Assembly: GCA_014843695.1 (NCBI GenBank)
Contig: JABXNX010000069.1
Span: 1-64,000, forward strand
Direction: 5' to 3'
Source: Archivesica marissinica
Lineage: Eukaryota; Mollusca; Bivalvia; Venerida; Vesicomyidae
Length of the DNA stretch: 64,000 nucleotides
Under the pieces are notes generated by a model. It made no database searches. It worked only from the letters and a program-made list of their open reading frames with translations, and was not told the DNA's origin. Shown piece after piece: positions 22,291-39,000 of this stretch. Numbering within the stretch: position 1 is the first letter of the stretch; each line of letters starts with the position of its first letter. Made by a program: the position numbers and the translations under genes.

Positions 22291-23649
22291 ACATAGTCTA
22301 TACCTACATATAACTGCTAGTATAACAGAGTATATAGCTACCTATAACTGCTAGTGTAACAGAGTCTATACCTACCAATAACTGCTAGTATAACATAGTA
22401 TATACCTACATATAACAGATTGCATAACAGTGTATATACCTACCTATAACTGCTAGTATGACAGCGTATATATCTACTTATAACTGCTAGTATAACATAC
22501 TCTATACCTACCTATAACTGGTAGTATAACAGAGTATATACCTACCTATAACTGCTAGTATAACAGAGTATATACCTGCCTATAACTGCTAGTACAACAT
22601 AGTATATACCTACCTATAACTCCTAGTATAACATAGTATATACCTACCTATTACTGTTAGTGTAACAGAGTATATAACTACCTATTACTGTTAGTGTAAC
22701 AGAGTATATACCTACCTATAACTGCAGGTATAACATAATCTATACCTACCTCTAGTATAACATAGTATATACCTAGCTATAACTGCTAGTATAGCATAAT
22801 CTGTACCTACATATAACTGCTAGTATAACATAGTCTATACCTACCTACAACTGTTAGTATAACAGAGTATATACCTACCTATAATTGCTAGTATAACATA
22901 GTCTATACCTACCTATAACTGCTAGTATAACATAGTCTATACCGACCTATAACTGCTAGTAAAACAGAGTACATACCTACCTATAACTGCTAGTATAACA
23001 TAGTATATACATATCTATAACTGCTAGTATGACAGAGTATATAACTACCTATAACTGCTAGTATAACAGAGTCTAGACCTACCTATTACTGCTAGTATAA
23101 CAGACTCTATACCTACCTATAACTGCTAGTATAACATAGTATATACCTACCTATAACTGCTAGTATGACATAGTATATATACATATCTATAACTGCTAGT
23201 ATAACAGAGTATATAGCTACCTATATCTGCTAGTATAACGGAGTCAATACCTACCTATAACCGCTAGTATAACAGAGTCTATAACGTCCTATCACTGCTA
23301 GTATAACATATTCTATACCTACCTATAGCTGCTAGTATAATAGAGTATATACCTACCTATAACTGCTAGAATAACATAATATATACCTACCTATAACTAC
23401 TAGTATATCAGAGTATATACCTACCTATAACAGCTAGTATAACAGTGTCTATAACTACCTATTACTGCTAGTATAACATACTCTATACCTACTTATAACT
23501 GCTAGCATAACATACTCTATACCTACCTATAACTGCTAGCATAACAGATACCTACCTATAACTGCTAGTATTACATAGTTTATACCAACCTATAACTTCT
23601 ATTATAACATAAGTCTATACCTACCTATAACTGCTAGTATAACATTGTC

Positions 23650-26600
23650 TATACCTAACTATAACTGCTCGTATAACAAGTATATACCTACATATAACTG
23701 CTAGTATAACCGAATCTATACCTACCTATAACTGCTAGTATAACAGAGTCTATACTACTATAACTACTAGTATAACATAGTATATACCTACCTATAACTG
23801 CTAGCATAACCGAATCTATACCTACCTATGATTGCTAGTATAACAAACTCTATACCTACCTATAACTGCTAGTATAACAGAGTATATACATATCTATAAC
23901 TTCTAGTATAACAGAGTATATAACTACCTATAATTGCTAGTATAGCAGAGTATATACCTACCTATAACTGCTAGTATGACATAGTTTATACCTATATATA
24001 ACTGCTAGTATAACATAATATATACCTACCTATAACTGCAAGTATAACAGAGTCTATACCTACCTATAACTGCTAGTACAACATACTATATACCTACCTA
24101 TAACAGCTAGTATAACAGTGTCTATAACTACCTATTACTGCTAGCATAACATACTCTATACCTACCGATAACTGCTAGCATACCAAAGTCTATACCTACC
24201 TATAACTTCTAGTATAACAGTGTCTATAACTACCTATTACTGCTAGTATAACATACTATATACCTACATATAACAGCTAGCATACCAAACTCTATACCTA
24301 CCTATAACTGCTAGTATAACAGAGTATATACCTACCTATAACTGCTAGTATAACATAATATATACCTACCTATAACTACTAGTATAGCAGAGTATATACC
24401 TACCTATAGCTGCTAGTATAACATAGTCTATACCTACCTATTACTGCTAGCATAACATACTCTATACCTACCTATAACTGCTAGCATACGAAACTCTATA
24501 CCTACCTATAACTGCTAGTACAACATACTCTATACCTACTTATAACAGCTAGTATAACAGTGTCTATAACTACCTATTACTGCTAGTATAACATACTCTA
24601 TACCTATCTATAACTGCTAGCATAACATACTCTATACCTACCTATAACTGCTAGCATAACAGATACCTACCTATAACTGCTAGTATAGCAGAGTATATAC
24701 CTACCTATAACTGCTAGTATAACATAGTTTATACCTACCTATAACTTCTATTATAACATAGTCTATACCTATCTATAACTGCTAGTATAACATTGTCTAT
24801 ACCTAACTATAACTGCTCGTATAACATAGTATATACCTACATATAACTGCTAGGATAGGAGAGTATATACCTAACTATAACTGCTAGTATAACCGAATCT
24901 ATACCTACCTAAAACTGCTAGTATAACAGAGTCTATATCTACCTATAACTACTAGTATAACATAGTATATACCTACCTATAACTGCGAGCATAACCGAAT
25001 CTATACTTACCTATGATTGCTAGTATAACAAACTCTATACCTACATATAACTGCTAGCATAGCAGACTATATACCTACCTATAACTGCTAGTATAACATA
25101 GTCTATACCTACCTATAACTGCTAGTATGACATTGTTTATACCTATATATAACTGCTAGTACAACAAACTATATACCTACCTATAACAGCTAGTATAACA
25201 GTGTATATAACTACCTATTACTGCTAGCATAACATACTCTATACCTACCTATAACTGCTAGCATACCAAACTCTATACCTACCTATAACTTCTAGTATAA
25301 CAGTGTCTATAACTATCTATTACTGCTAGTATAACATACTCTATACCTACCTATAACTGCTAGCATACCAAACTCTATACCTACCAATAGCTGCTAGTAT
25401 AACAGAGTCTATACCTACCTATAACTGCTAGTATAACATAGTATATACATATCTATAACTGCTGGTATAACAGAGTACATACCTACCTATAACTGCTAGC
25501 ATAACAGAGTATATACCTACCTGTAACTGTCAGTATAGCAGAGTATATACCTACCTAAGTCCGCTAGTATAACATAGTCTATACCTACCAATAACTGCTA
25601 GTATAACATAGTTTATACCTACCTATAACCTCTATTATAACATAGTCTATACCTACCTATAACTGCTAGTATAACATAGTTTATACCTAGATATAACTGC
25701 TCGTATAACATAGTATATACCTACATATAACTGCTAGTATAACCGAATCTATACCTACCTATAACTGCTAGTATAACAGAGTCTATATCTACTTATAACT
25801 ACTAGTATAACATAGTATATACCTACCTATAACTGCTAGCATAACCGAATCTATACCTACCTATGATTGCTAGTATAACAAACTCTATACCTACCTATAA
25901 CTGCTAGTATAACAGAGTATATACATATCTATAACTTCTAGTATAACAGAGTATATAACTACCTATAATTGCTAGTATAGCAGAGTATATACCTACCTAT
26001 AACTGCTAGTATGACATAGTTTATACCTATATATAACTGCTAGTATAACATAATATATACCTACCTATAACTGCAAGTATAACAGAGTCTATACCTACCT
26101 ATAACTGCTAGTACAACATACTATATACCTACCTATAACAGCTAGTATAACAGTGTCTATAACTACCTATTACTGCTAGCATAACATACTCTATACCTAC
26201 CGATAACTGCTAGCATACCAAAGTCTATACCTACCTATAACTTCTAGTATAACAGTGTCTATAACTACCTATTACTGCTAGTATAACATACTATATACCT
26301 ACATATAACAGCTAGCATACCAAACTCTATACCTACCTATAACTGCTAGTATAACAGAGTATATACCTACCTATAACTGCTAGTATAACATAATATATAC
26401 CTACCTATAACTACTAGTATAGCAGAGTATATACCTACCTATAGCTGCTAGTATAACATAGTCTATACCTACCTATTACTGCTAGCATAACATACTCTAT
26501 ACCTACCTATAACTGCTAGCATACGAAACTCTATACCTACCTATAACTGCTAGTACAACATACTCTATACCTACTTATAACAGCTAGTATAACAGTGTCT

Positions 26601-27800
26601 ATAACTACCTATTACTGCTAGTATAACATACTCTATACCTATCTATAACTGCTAGCATAACATACTCTATACCTACCTATAACTGCTAGCATAACAGATA
26701 CCTACCTATAACTGCTAGTATAGCAGAGTATATACCTACCTATAACTGCTAGTATAACATAGTTTATACCTACCTATAACTTCTATTATAACATAGTCTA
26801 TACCTATCTATAACTGCTAGTATAACATTGTCTATACCTAACTATAACTGCTCGTATAACATAGTATATACCTACATATAACTGCTAGGATAGGAGAGTA
26901 TATACCTAACTATAACTGCTAGTATAACCGAATCTATACCTACCTAAAACTGCTAGTATAACAGAGTCTATATCTACCTATAACTACTAGTATAACATAG
27001 TATATACCTACCTATAACTGCGAGCATAACCGAATCTATACTTACCTATGATTGCTAGTATAACAAACTCTATACCTACATATAACTGCTAGCATAGCAG
27101 ACTATATACCTACCTATAACTGCTAGTATAACATAGTCTATACCTACCTATAACTGCTAGTATGACATTGTTTATACCTATATATAACTGCTAGTACAAC
27201 AAACTATATACCTACCTATAACAGCTAGTATAACAGTGTATATAACTACCTATTACTGCTAGCATAACATACTCTATACCTACTTATAACTGCTAGCATA
27301 CCAAACTCTATACCTACCTATAACTTCTAGTATAACAGTGTCTATAACTATCTATTACTGCTAGTATAACATACTCTATACCTACCTATAACTGCTAGCA
27401 TACCAAACTCTATACCTACCAATAGCTGCTAGTATAACAGAGTCTATACCTACCTATAACTGCTAGTATAACATAGTATATACATATCTATAACTGCTGG
27501 TATAACAGAGTACATACCTACGTATAACTGCTAGTATAACAGTGTCTATAGCTACCTATTACTGCTAGTATAACATACTATATACCTACCTATAACTGCT
27601 AGCATAACAGAGTATATACCTACCTGTAACTGTCAGTATAGCAGAGTATATACCTACCTAAGTCCGCTAGTATAACATAGTCTATACCTACCAATAACTG
27701 CTAGTATAACATAGTTTATACCTACCTATAACCTCTATTATAACATAGTCTATACCTACCTATAACTGCTAGTATAACATAGTTTATACCTAGATATAAC
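23650..27800. repeat. Higher-order duplication, period about 2035 bp
   Basis: Unique variants pair at 2035 bp, for example CGATAACTGC at 24166 and 26201, and TAGGATAGGAG at 24851 and 26886. The order of variants is preserved throughout, including CCGAATC, TATGATTGC and GCATACCAAAG. The period equals 60 monomers minus 5 bases. A third, shortened and damaged relative begins near 27790, and parts recur to about 29100. Confidence 0.82.
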
Positions 27801-30099
27801 TGCTCGTATAACAAAGTATATACTATATAACTGCTGTAAACGATCTACCTACTATAACTGCTAGTATAACAGAGTCTATATCTACTATAACTCTAGTATA
27901 ACATAGTATATACCTACCTATAACTGCTAGCATAACAGAATCTATACCTACCTATGATTGCTAGTATAACATACTCTATACCTACCTATAACTGCTAGTA
28001 TAACAGAGTATATACATACCTATAACTGCTAGTATAACAGAGTATATACCTACCTATAACTGCTAGTATAACATAGTATATACCTACCAATACTGCTAGT
28101 ATAACATAGTATATACCTACCTATAACCGCTATTATAACATATTATATACCTACCTATAACTGCTAGTATAACATAGTCTATACCTACCTATAACTGCTA
28201 GTACAACAAACTATATACCTACCTATAACAGCTAGTATAACAGTGTATATAACTACCTATTACTGCTAGCATAACATACTCTATACCTACTTATAACTGC
28301 TAGCATACCAAACTCTATACCTACCTATAACTTCTAGTATAACAGTGTCTATAACTATCTATTACTGCTAGTATAACATACTCTATACCTACCTATAACT
28401 GATAGCATACCAAACTCTATACCTACCAATAGCTGCTAGTATAACAGAGTCTATACCTACCTATAACTGCTAGTATAACATAGTATATACATATCTATAA
28501 CTGCTGGTATAACAGAATACATACCTACGTATAACTGCTAGTATAACAGTGTCTATAGCTACCTATTACTGCTAGTATAACATACTATATACCTACCTAT
28601 AACTGCTAGCATAACAGAGTATATACCTACCTGTAACTGTCAGTATAGCAGAGTATATACCTACCTAAGTCCGCTAGTATAACATAGTCTATACCTACCA
28701 ATAACTGCTAGTATAACATAGTTTATACCTACCTATAACCTCTATTATAACATAGTCTATACCTACCTATAACTGCTAGTATAACATAGTTTATACCTAG
28801 ATATAACTGCTCGTATAACAAAGTATATACATATCTATAACTGCTGGTATAATAGAGTACATACCTACGTATAACTGCTAGTATAACAGTGTCAATAGCT
28901 ACCTATTACTGCTAGTATAACATACTATATACCTACCTATAACTGCTAGCATAACAGAGTATATACCTACCTGTAACTGTCAGTATAGCAGAGTATATAC
29001 CTACCTAAGTCCGCTAGTATAACATAGTCTATAGCTACCAATAAATGCTAGTATAACATAGTTTATACCTACCTATAACCTCTATTATAACATAGTATAT
29101 ACCTACCTATAACTGCTAGTATAACAGAGTCTGTACCTAACTATAACTGCTAGATACATATCTATAACTGCTAGTATAACAGAGTATATACCTACCTATA
29201 ACTGCTAGCATAACATAGTCTATACCTACCTATGACTGCTAGTATAAAGTAGTATATACCTACCTATAACCTCTATTATTACATAGGCAATACCTACCTA
29301 TAACTGCTAGTATAACATAGTCTATGCCTATCTATAACTGCTAGTAAAACAGAGTATAGTATATACCTACCTATAACTGCTAGTATAACAGAGTATATAC
29401 CTACCTATTACTGCTAGTATAACAGACTCTATACCTACCTATAACTGCTAGTACAACATAGTATATTCCTACCTATAACTGCTAACATAGCAAAGTATAT
29501 ACCAACCTATAACTGCTAGTATAACATCGTTTATACCTACCTATAACTGCTCGTATAACATTGTCTATACCTACTTATAACTGCTAGTATAACATAGTCT
29601 ATACATACCTATAACCGCTAGTATAACATAGTCTATACATATCTATAACTGCTAGTATAACATAGTATATACCTACCTATAACTGCTAGTATAACAGAGT
29701 ATATACCTACCTATTACTGCTAGTATAACATATTTCAATACCTACCTATAACCTCTATTATTACATAGTCAATACCTACTTATAACTGCTAGTATAACAT
29801 AGTCTATACCTACCTATAACTGCTAGTAAAACAGAGTCCATACCTACCTATAACTGCTAGTATAACATAGTATATACATATCAATAACTGCTAGTATAAC
29901 AAAGTATATAGCTACCTATAACTGCTAGCATAACATAGTCTATACATACCTATTACTGCTAGTATAACATAATCTATACATACCTATAACTGCTAGTATA
30001 ATAGAGTATATAACTACCTATAACTGCTAGCATAGCAGAGTATATACCTAACTATAACCGCTAGTATAACATAGTCTATACTTACCCATAACTGCTAGT

Positions 30100-33000
30100 A
30101 TAACATAGTCTAGACCTATCTAAAACCTCTATTATAACATAGTCTATACCTAGCTATAACTGCTAGTATAACATAATCTATACCTGCCTATTACTGCTAG
30201 TATAACAGTCTCTATGCCTACCTATAACTGCTTGTATAACAGAGTATATACCTACATATAACTGCTAGTATAACAGAGTATATACCTACCTATAACCGCT
30301 AGTATAACATAGTCCATACCTACCTACAACTGCTAGTATAACATAGACTATACCAACCTATAATCGCTATTATAGCCTAGTCTATAGCTACCTATAACTG
30401 TTAGTATAACATATTCTATACCTACCTATAACTGCTAGTAAATCAGAGTATATACCTACCTATAACTGCTAGCATAACAAAGTATATACATATCTATAAC
30501 TGCTAGTATAACAGAATATATACCTACCTATAACTGCTAGTATAACATATTCTATACCTACCTATTACTGCTAGTATAACAGACACTATACCTACCTATA
30601 ACTGCTAGCAAAACATAGTAAATACCAACCTATAACTGCTAGTATATCAGAGTATATACCTACCTATAACAGCTAGAATAACCTAGTATATACCTAGCTA
30701 TAACCGCTAGTATATCAAAGTCCATACCTAATTATAACTGCTAGTATAACATAGTCTATACCTACCTATAACCGCTATTATAACAGAGTATATACCTACC
30801 TATAACTGCTAGTATAACATAGTATATACCTACCTATAACCGCTAGTATAACATAGTCCATACCTACCAATACCTGCTAGTATAACATATACTATACCTA
30901 CCTATAACCGCTATTATAGCCTAGTCTATAGCTACCTATAACTGTTAGTATAACATTGTCTATACCTACCTATAACTGCTAGTAAATCAGAGTATATAGC
31001 TACCTATAACTGCTAGCATAACATAGTATATGCATATCTATAACTGCTAGAAAAACAGAGTATATACCTACCTATAACTGCTAGCATAGCAGAGTATATA
31101 CCTAACTATAACCGCTAGTATAACATAGTCTATACTTACCCATAACTGCTAGCATAACATAGTCTATACCTATCTAAAACCTCTATTATAACAAAGTCTA
31201 TACCTAGCTATAACTGCTAGTATTGCATACTCTATATCTATATATAACTGCTAGTATAACAGAGTATATACCTACATATAACTGCTAGTATAACAGAGTA
31301 TATACCTACCTATAACTGCTAGTATAACATAGTCCATACCTACCTATAACTGCTATTATAACATGGTCTATACCTACCTATAACTGCTAGTATAACAGAG
31401 TCTATGCCTACCTATAACCGCTAGTATAACATAATCTATACTTACCTATCACTGTTAGTATAACAGAGTATATACCTACCTCTATCCGCTGGTAAAACAT
31501 CGTTTATTGCTAGCTATAACTGCTAGTATAACATTGTCTATACCTACGTATAACTGCTAGTATTACATAGTCTATACCTACCTATAACCGCTAGTATAAC
31601 ATAGTCTATACATATCTATAACTGCTAATATAACATATTTCAATACCTACCTATAACCTCTATTATTACATAGTCAATACCTACCTATAACTGATAGTAT
31701 AACATTGTCTATACCTACCTATAACTGCTAGTAAAACAAAGTCTATACCTACATATAACTGCTAGTATAACATAGTATATACATATCAATAACTGCTAGT
31801 ATAACAGAGTATATAGCTACCTATAACTGCTAGTATAACATAGTCTATACCTACCTATTACTGCTAGTATAACATAATCTATAAATATCTATAATTGATG
31901 GTATAATAGAGTATATACCTACCTATAACTGCTAGCATAGCAGAGTATATACCTACATATAACCGCTAGTATAACATAGTCTATGCTTACCCAAAACTGC
32001 TAGTATAACAGTATATACCTATCTAAAACCTCTATTATAACATAGTCTATACCTAGCTATAACTGCTAATATAAGAGAATATATACCTACCTATTACTGC
32101 TAGTATAACAGACTCTATGCCTACCTATAACTGATAGTATAACAGAGTATATACCTACCTATAACTGCTAGTATAACATAGTATATACCTACATATAACC
32201 GCTAGTATAACATAGTCCATACCTACCAATACCTGCTAGTATAACATATACTATACCTACCAATAACCGCTATTATAGCCTAGTCTATAGCTACCTATAA
32301 CTGTTAGTATAACATAGTCTATACCTACCTATAACTGCTATTAAATCAGAGTATATAGCTACCTATAACTGCTAGCATAACATAGTATATGCATATCTAT
32401 AACTGCTAGAAAAACAGAGTATATACCTACCTATAACTGCTAGCATTGTAGAGTATATACCTAACTATAACCGCTAGTATAACATAGTCTATACTTACCC
32501 ATAACTGCTAGCATAACATAGTCTATACCTATCTAAATCCTCTATTATAACAAAGTCTATACCTAGCTATAACTGCTAGTATTGCATACTCTATACCTAT
32601 ATATAACTGTTAGTATAACAGAGTATATACCTACCTATAACTGCTAGTATAACAGAGTATATTCCTACCTATAACTGCTAGTATAACATAGTCCATACCT
32701 ACCTATAACTGCTATTATAACATGGTCTATACCTACCTATAACTGCTAGTATAACAGAGTCTATGCTACCTATAACCGCTAGTATAACATAATCTATACT
32801 AACCTATCACTGCTAGTATAACAGAGTATATACCTACCTCTAACCGCTGGTATAACATCGTTTATACCTACATATAACTGCTAGTATAACATTGTCTATA
32901 CCTACTTATAACTGCTAGTATAACATAGTATATACCTACCTATAACCACTAGTATAACAAAGTCTATACATATCTATAACCGCTAGTATAACAGAGTATA

Positions 33001-36000
33001 TACCTACCTATAACTGCTAGTATAATAGAGTCAATACCTACCTATAACTGCTGGTATAACATAGTCTATACCTACCTATATCTGCTAGTAAAACAGAGTC
33101 TATACCTACCTATAACTGCTAGTATAACATAGTATATACATATCAATAACTGCTAGTATAACAGAGTATATAGCTACCTATAACTGCTAGTATAACATAG
33201 TCTATACCTACCTATTACTGCTAGTATAACATAGTATATACCTACCTATAACTGCTAGATACATATCTATAACTGCTAGTATAACAGAGTATATACCTAC
33301 CTATAACTGCTAGCATAACATAGTCTATACCTACCTATGACTGCTAGTATAAAATAGTATATACCTACCTATAACCTCTATTATTACATAGACAATACCT
33401 ACCTATAACTGCTAGTATAACATAGTCTATACCTATCTATAACTGCTAGTATAACAGAGTATATACCTACCTATATCTGCTAGAATAACATAGTCTATAC
33501 CTACCTATAACTGCTAATATAACAGAGTATATTCCTACCTATAACTGCTAGTATAACATAGTCTATAATAACCTATAACAGCTAGTATTACAGAGTATAT
33601 ACCTACCTATAACTGCTAATATAACATAGTCTATACCTACCTATAACTGCTAGTAAATCAGAGTATATACCTACCTATAATTGCTAGTATAACATAGTCT
33701 ATGCATATCTATAACTGCTAGTATAACAGAGTATAGTATATACCTACCTATAACTGCTAGTATAACAGAGTATATACCTACCTATTACTGCTAGTATAAC
33801 ATACTCTATACCTACCTATAACTGCTAGTATAACATAGTATATACCTACCTATAACTGCTAACATAGCAAAGTAAATACCTACCTATAACTGCTAGTATA
33901 ACTTCGTTTATACCTACCTATAACTGCTAGTATAACATTGTCTATACCTACTTATAACTGCTAGTATAACATAGTCTATACATACCTATAACCGCTAGTA
34001 TAACATAGTCTATACATATCTATAACTGCTAGTATAACATAGTATATACCTACCTATAACTGCTAGTATAACAGAGTATATACCTACCTATAACTGCTAG
34101 TATAACATAGTATATACATATCAATAACTGCTAGTATAACAGAGTATATAGCTACCTATAACTGCTAGTATAACATAGTCTATACCTACCTATTACTGCT
34201 AGTATAACATAATCTATACATACCTATAACTGCTAGTATAATAGAGTATATACCTACCTATAACTGCTAGCATAGCAGAGTATATACCTAACTATAACCG
34301 CTAGTATAACATAGTCTATACTTACCCATAACGGCTAGTATAACATAGTCTATACCTATCTAAAACCTCTATTATAACATAGTCTATACCTAGCTATAAC
34401 TGCTAGTGTAACATAATCTATACCTGCCTATTACTGCTAGTATAACAGACTCTATGCCTACCTATAACTGCTAGTATAACAGAGTATATACCTACCTATA
34501 ACTGCTAGTATAACAGAGTATATACCTACCTATAACCGCTAGTATAACATAGTCCATACCTACCTATAACTGCTAGTATAACATAGACTATACCAACCTA
34601 TAATCGCTATTATAGCCTAGTCTATAGCTATCTATAACTGTTAGTATAACATAGTCTATACCTACCTATAACTGCTAGTAAATCAGAGTATATACCTACC
34701 TATAACTGCTAGCATAACAAAGTATATACATATCAATAACTGCTAGTATAACAGAGTATATACCTACCTATAACTGCTAGTATAACATATTCTATACCTA
34801 CCTATTACTGCTAGTATAACAGACACTATACCTACCTATAACTGCTAGCATAACATAGTATATACCAACCTATAACTGCTAGTATATCAGAGTATATACC
34901 TACCTATAACTGCTAGAATAACCTAGTATATACCTAGCTATAACCGCTAGTATAACAAAGTCCATACCTAATTATAACTGCTAGTATAACATAGTCTATA
35001 CCTACCTATAACCGCTATTATAACATAGTTTATACCTACCTATAACTGCTAGTATAACATAGTTTATGCCTACCTATAACCGCTAGTATAACATAATCTA
35101 TACTTACCTATCACTGTTAGTATAACATAGTATATACCTACCTCTAACCGCTGGTAAAACATCGTTTATACCTACCTATAACTGCTAGTATAACATTGTC
35201 TATACCTACGTATAACTGCTAGTATAACATAGTCTATACATACCTATAACCGCTAGTATAACATAGTCTATACATATCTATAACTGCTAGTATAACAGAG
35301 TCTATACCTACCTATAACTGCTAGTATAACATATTTCAATAACTACCTATAACCACTATTATTACATAGTCAATACCTACCTATAACTGATAGTATAACA
35401 TAGTCTATACCTACATATAACTGCTAGTATAACAGAGTCTATACCTACCTATAACTGCTAGTATAACATAGTATATACATATCAATAACTGCTAGTATAA
35501 CAGAGTATATACCTACCTATAACTGCTAGTATAACATAGTCTATACCTACCTATTACTGCTAGTATAACATAATCTATACATATCTATAACTGCTAGTAT
35601 AATAGAGTATATACCTACCTATAACTGCTAGCATAGCAGAGTATATACCTACCTATAACCGCTAGTATAACATAGTCTATGCTTACCCATAACTGCTAGT
35701 ATAACAGTATATACCTATCTAAAACCTCTATTATAACATAGTCTATACCTAGCTATAACTGCTAGTATAAGAGAATCTATACCTACCTATTACTGATAGT
35801 ATAACAGACTCTATGCCTACCTATAACTGCTAGTATAACAGAGTATATACCTACCTATAACTGCTAGTATAACATAGTATATACCTACCTATAACCGCTA
35901 GTATAACATAGTCCATACCTACCTATAACTGCTAGTATAACATATACTATACCTACCTATAACCGCTATTATAGCCTAGTCTATAGCTACCTATAACTGT

Positions 36001-39000
36001 TAGTATAACATAGTCTATACCTACCTATAACTGCTAGTAAATCAGAATATATACCTACCTATAACTGCTAGCATAACATAGTATATACATATCTATAACT
36101 GCTAGTAAAACAGAGTATATACCTACCTATAACAGCTAGCATAGCAGAGTATATACCTAACTATAACCGCTAGTATAACATAGTCTATACTTACCCATAA
36201 CTGCTAGCATAACATAGTCTATACCTATCTAAAACCTCTATTATAACAAAGTCTATACCTAGCTATAACTGCTAGTATAACATAGTATATACCTATATAT
36301 CACTGCTAGTATAATAGAGTATATACCTACCTATAACTGCTAGTTTAACAGAGTATATACCTACCTATAACTGCTAGTATAACATAGTCAATACCTACCT
36401 ATAACTGCTAGTATAACATAGTATATACCTACCTATAACCGCTATTATAACATGGTCTATACCTACCTATGACTGCTAGTATAACAGAGTATATGCCTAC
36501 CTATAACCGCTAGTATAACATAATCTATCCTTACCTATCACTGCTAGTATAACAGAGTATATACCTACCTCTAACCGCTGGTATAACATCGTTTATACCT
36601 ACCTATAACTGCTAGTATAACATTGTCTATATCTACTTATAACTGCTAGTATAACATAGTCTATTCCTACCTATAACCACTAGTATAACAAAGTCTATAC
36701 ATATCTATAACCGCTAGTATAACAGAGTATATACCTACCTATAACTGCTAGTATAATAGAGTCAATACCTACCTATAACTGCTAGTATAACATAGTCTAT
36801 ACCTACCTATATCTGCTAGTAAAACAGAGTCTATACCTAACTATAACTGCTAGTATAACATAGTATATACATATCAATAACTGCTAGTATAACAGAGTAT
36901 ATAGCTACCTATAACTGCTAGTATAACATAGTATATACCTACCTATAACTGCTAGTATAACAGAGTCTATACCTACCTATAACTGCTAGATACATATCTA
37001 TAACTGCTAGTATAACATAGTCCATACCTACCTATAACCGCTATTATAACATAGTATATACCTACCTATAACTGCTAGTATAACATAGTCTATACCTACC
37101 TATAACTACTAGTAAATCAGAGTATATACCTACCTATAATTGCTAGTATAACATAGTATATACATATCTATAACTGCTAGTATAACAGAGTATAGTATAT
37201 ACCTACCTATTACTGCTAGTATAACAGACTCTATACCTACCTATAACTGCTAGTATAACACAGTATATACCTACCTATAACTGCTAACATAGCAAAGTAT
37301 ATACCTACCTATAACTGCTAGTATAACATCGTTTATACCTACCTATAACTGCTAGTATAACATTGTCTATACCTACTTATAACTGCTAGTATGACATAGT
37401 CTATACATACCTATAACCGCTAGTATAACATAGTCTATACATATCTATAACTGCTAGTATAACAGAGTATATACCTACCTATTACTGCTAGTATAACATA
37501 TATCAATACCTACCTATAACCTCTATTATTACATAGTCAATACCTACTTATAACTGCTAGTATAACATAGTCTATACCTACCTATAACTGCTAGTAAAAC
37601 AGTCTATACCTACCTATAACTGCTAGTATAACATAGTATATACATATCAATAACTGCTAGTATAACAGAGTATATAGCTACATATAACTGCTAGTATAAC
37701 ATAGTCTATACCTATCTATTACTGCTAGTATAACATAATCTATACATACCTATAACTGCTAGTATATTAGAGTATATACCTACCTATAACTGCTAGCATA
37801 GCAGAGTATATACCTAACTATAACCGCTAGTATAACATAGTCTATACTTACCCATAACTGCTAGTATAACATAGTCTATACCTATCTAAAACCTCTATTA
37901 TAAAATAGTCTATACCTAGCTATAACTGCTAGTATAACATAATCTATACCTGCTTATTACTGCTAGTATAACAGACTCTATGCCTACCTATAACTGCTAG
38001 TATAACAGAGTATATACCTACCTATAACTGCTAGTATAACAGAGTATATACCTACCTATAACCGCTAGTATAACATAGTCCATACCTACCTATAACTGCT
38101 AGTATAACATAGACTATACCAACCTATAATCTCTATTATAGCCTAGTCTATAGCTACCTATAACTGTTAGTATAACATAGTCTATACCTACCTATAACTG
38201 CTAGTAAATCAGAGTATATACCTACCTATAACTGCTAGCATAACAAGGTATATACATATCTATAACTGCTAGTATAATAGAGTATATACCTACCTATAAC
38301 TGCTAGTATAACATATTCTGTACCTACCTATTACTGCTAGTATAACAGACACTATACCTACCTATAACTGCTAGCATAACATAGTAAATACCAACCTATA
38401 ACTGCTAGTATATCAGAGTATATACCTACCTATAACAGCTAGAATAACCTAGTATATACATATCTATAACTGCTAGTATAACATAGTATATACCTACCTA
38501 TAACTGCTAGTATAACAGAGTATATACCTACCTATAACTGCTAGTATAACATAGTATATACATATCAATAACTGCTAGTATAACAGAGTATATAGCTACC
38601 TATAATTGCTAGTATAACATAGTCTATACCTACCTATTAATGCTAGTATAACATAATCTATACATACCTATAACTGCTAGTATAATAGAGTATATACCTA
38701 CCTATAACTGCTAGCATAGCAGAGTATATACCTAACTATAACCGCTAGTATAACATAGTCTATACTTACCCATAACTGCTAGTATAACATAGTCTATACC
38801 TATCTAAACCTCTATTATAACATAGTCTATACCTAGCTATAACTGCTAGTATAACATAATCTATACCTGCCTATTACTGCTAGTATAACAGACTCTATGC
38901 CTACCTATAACTGCTAGTATAACAGAGTATATACCTACCTATAACTGCTAGTATAACAGAGTATATACCTACCTATAACCGCTAGTATAACATAGTCCAT

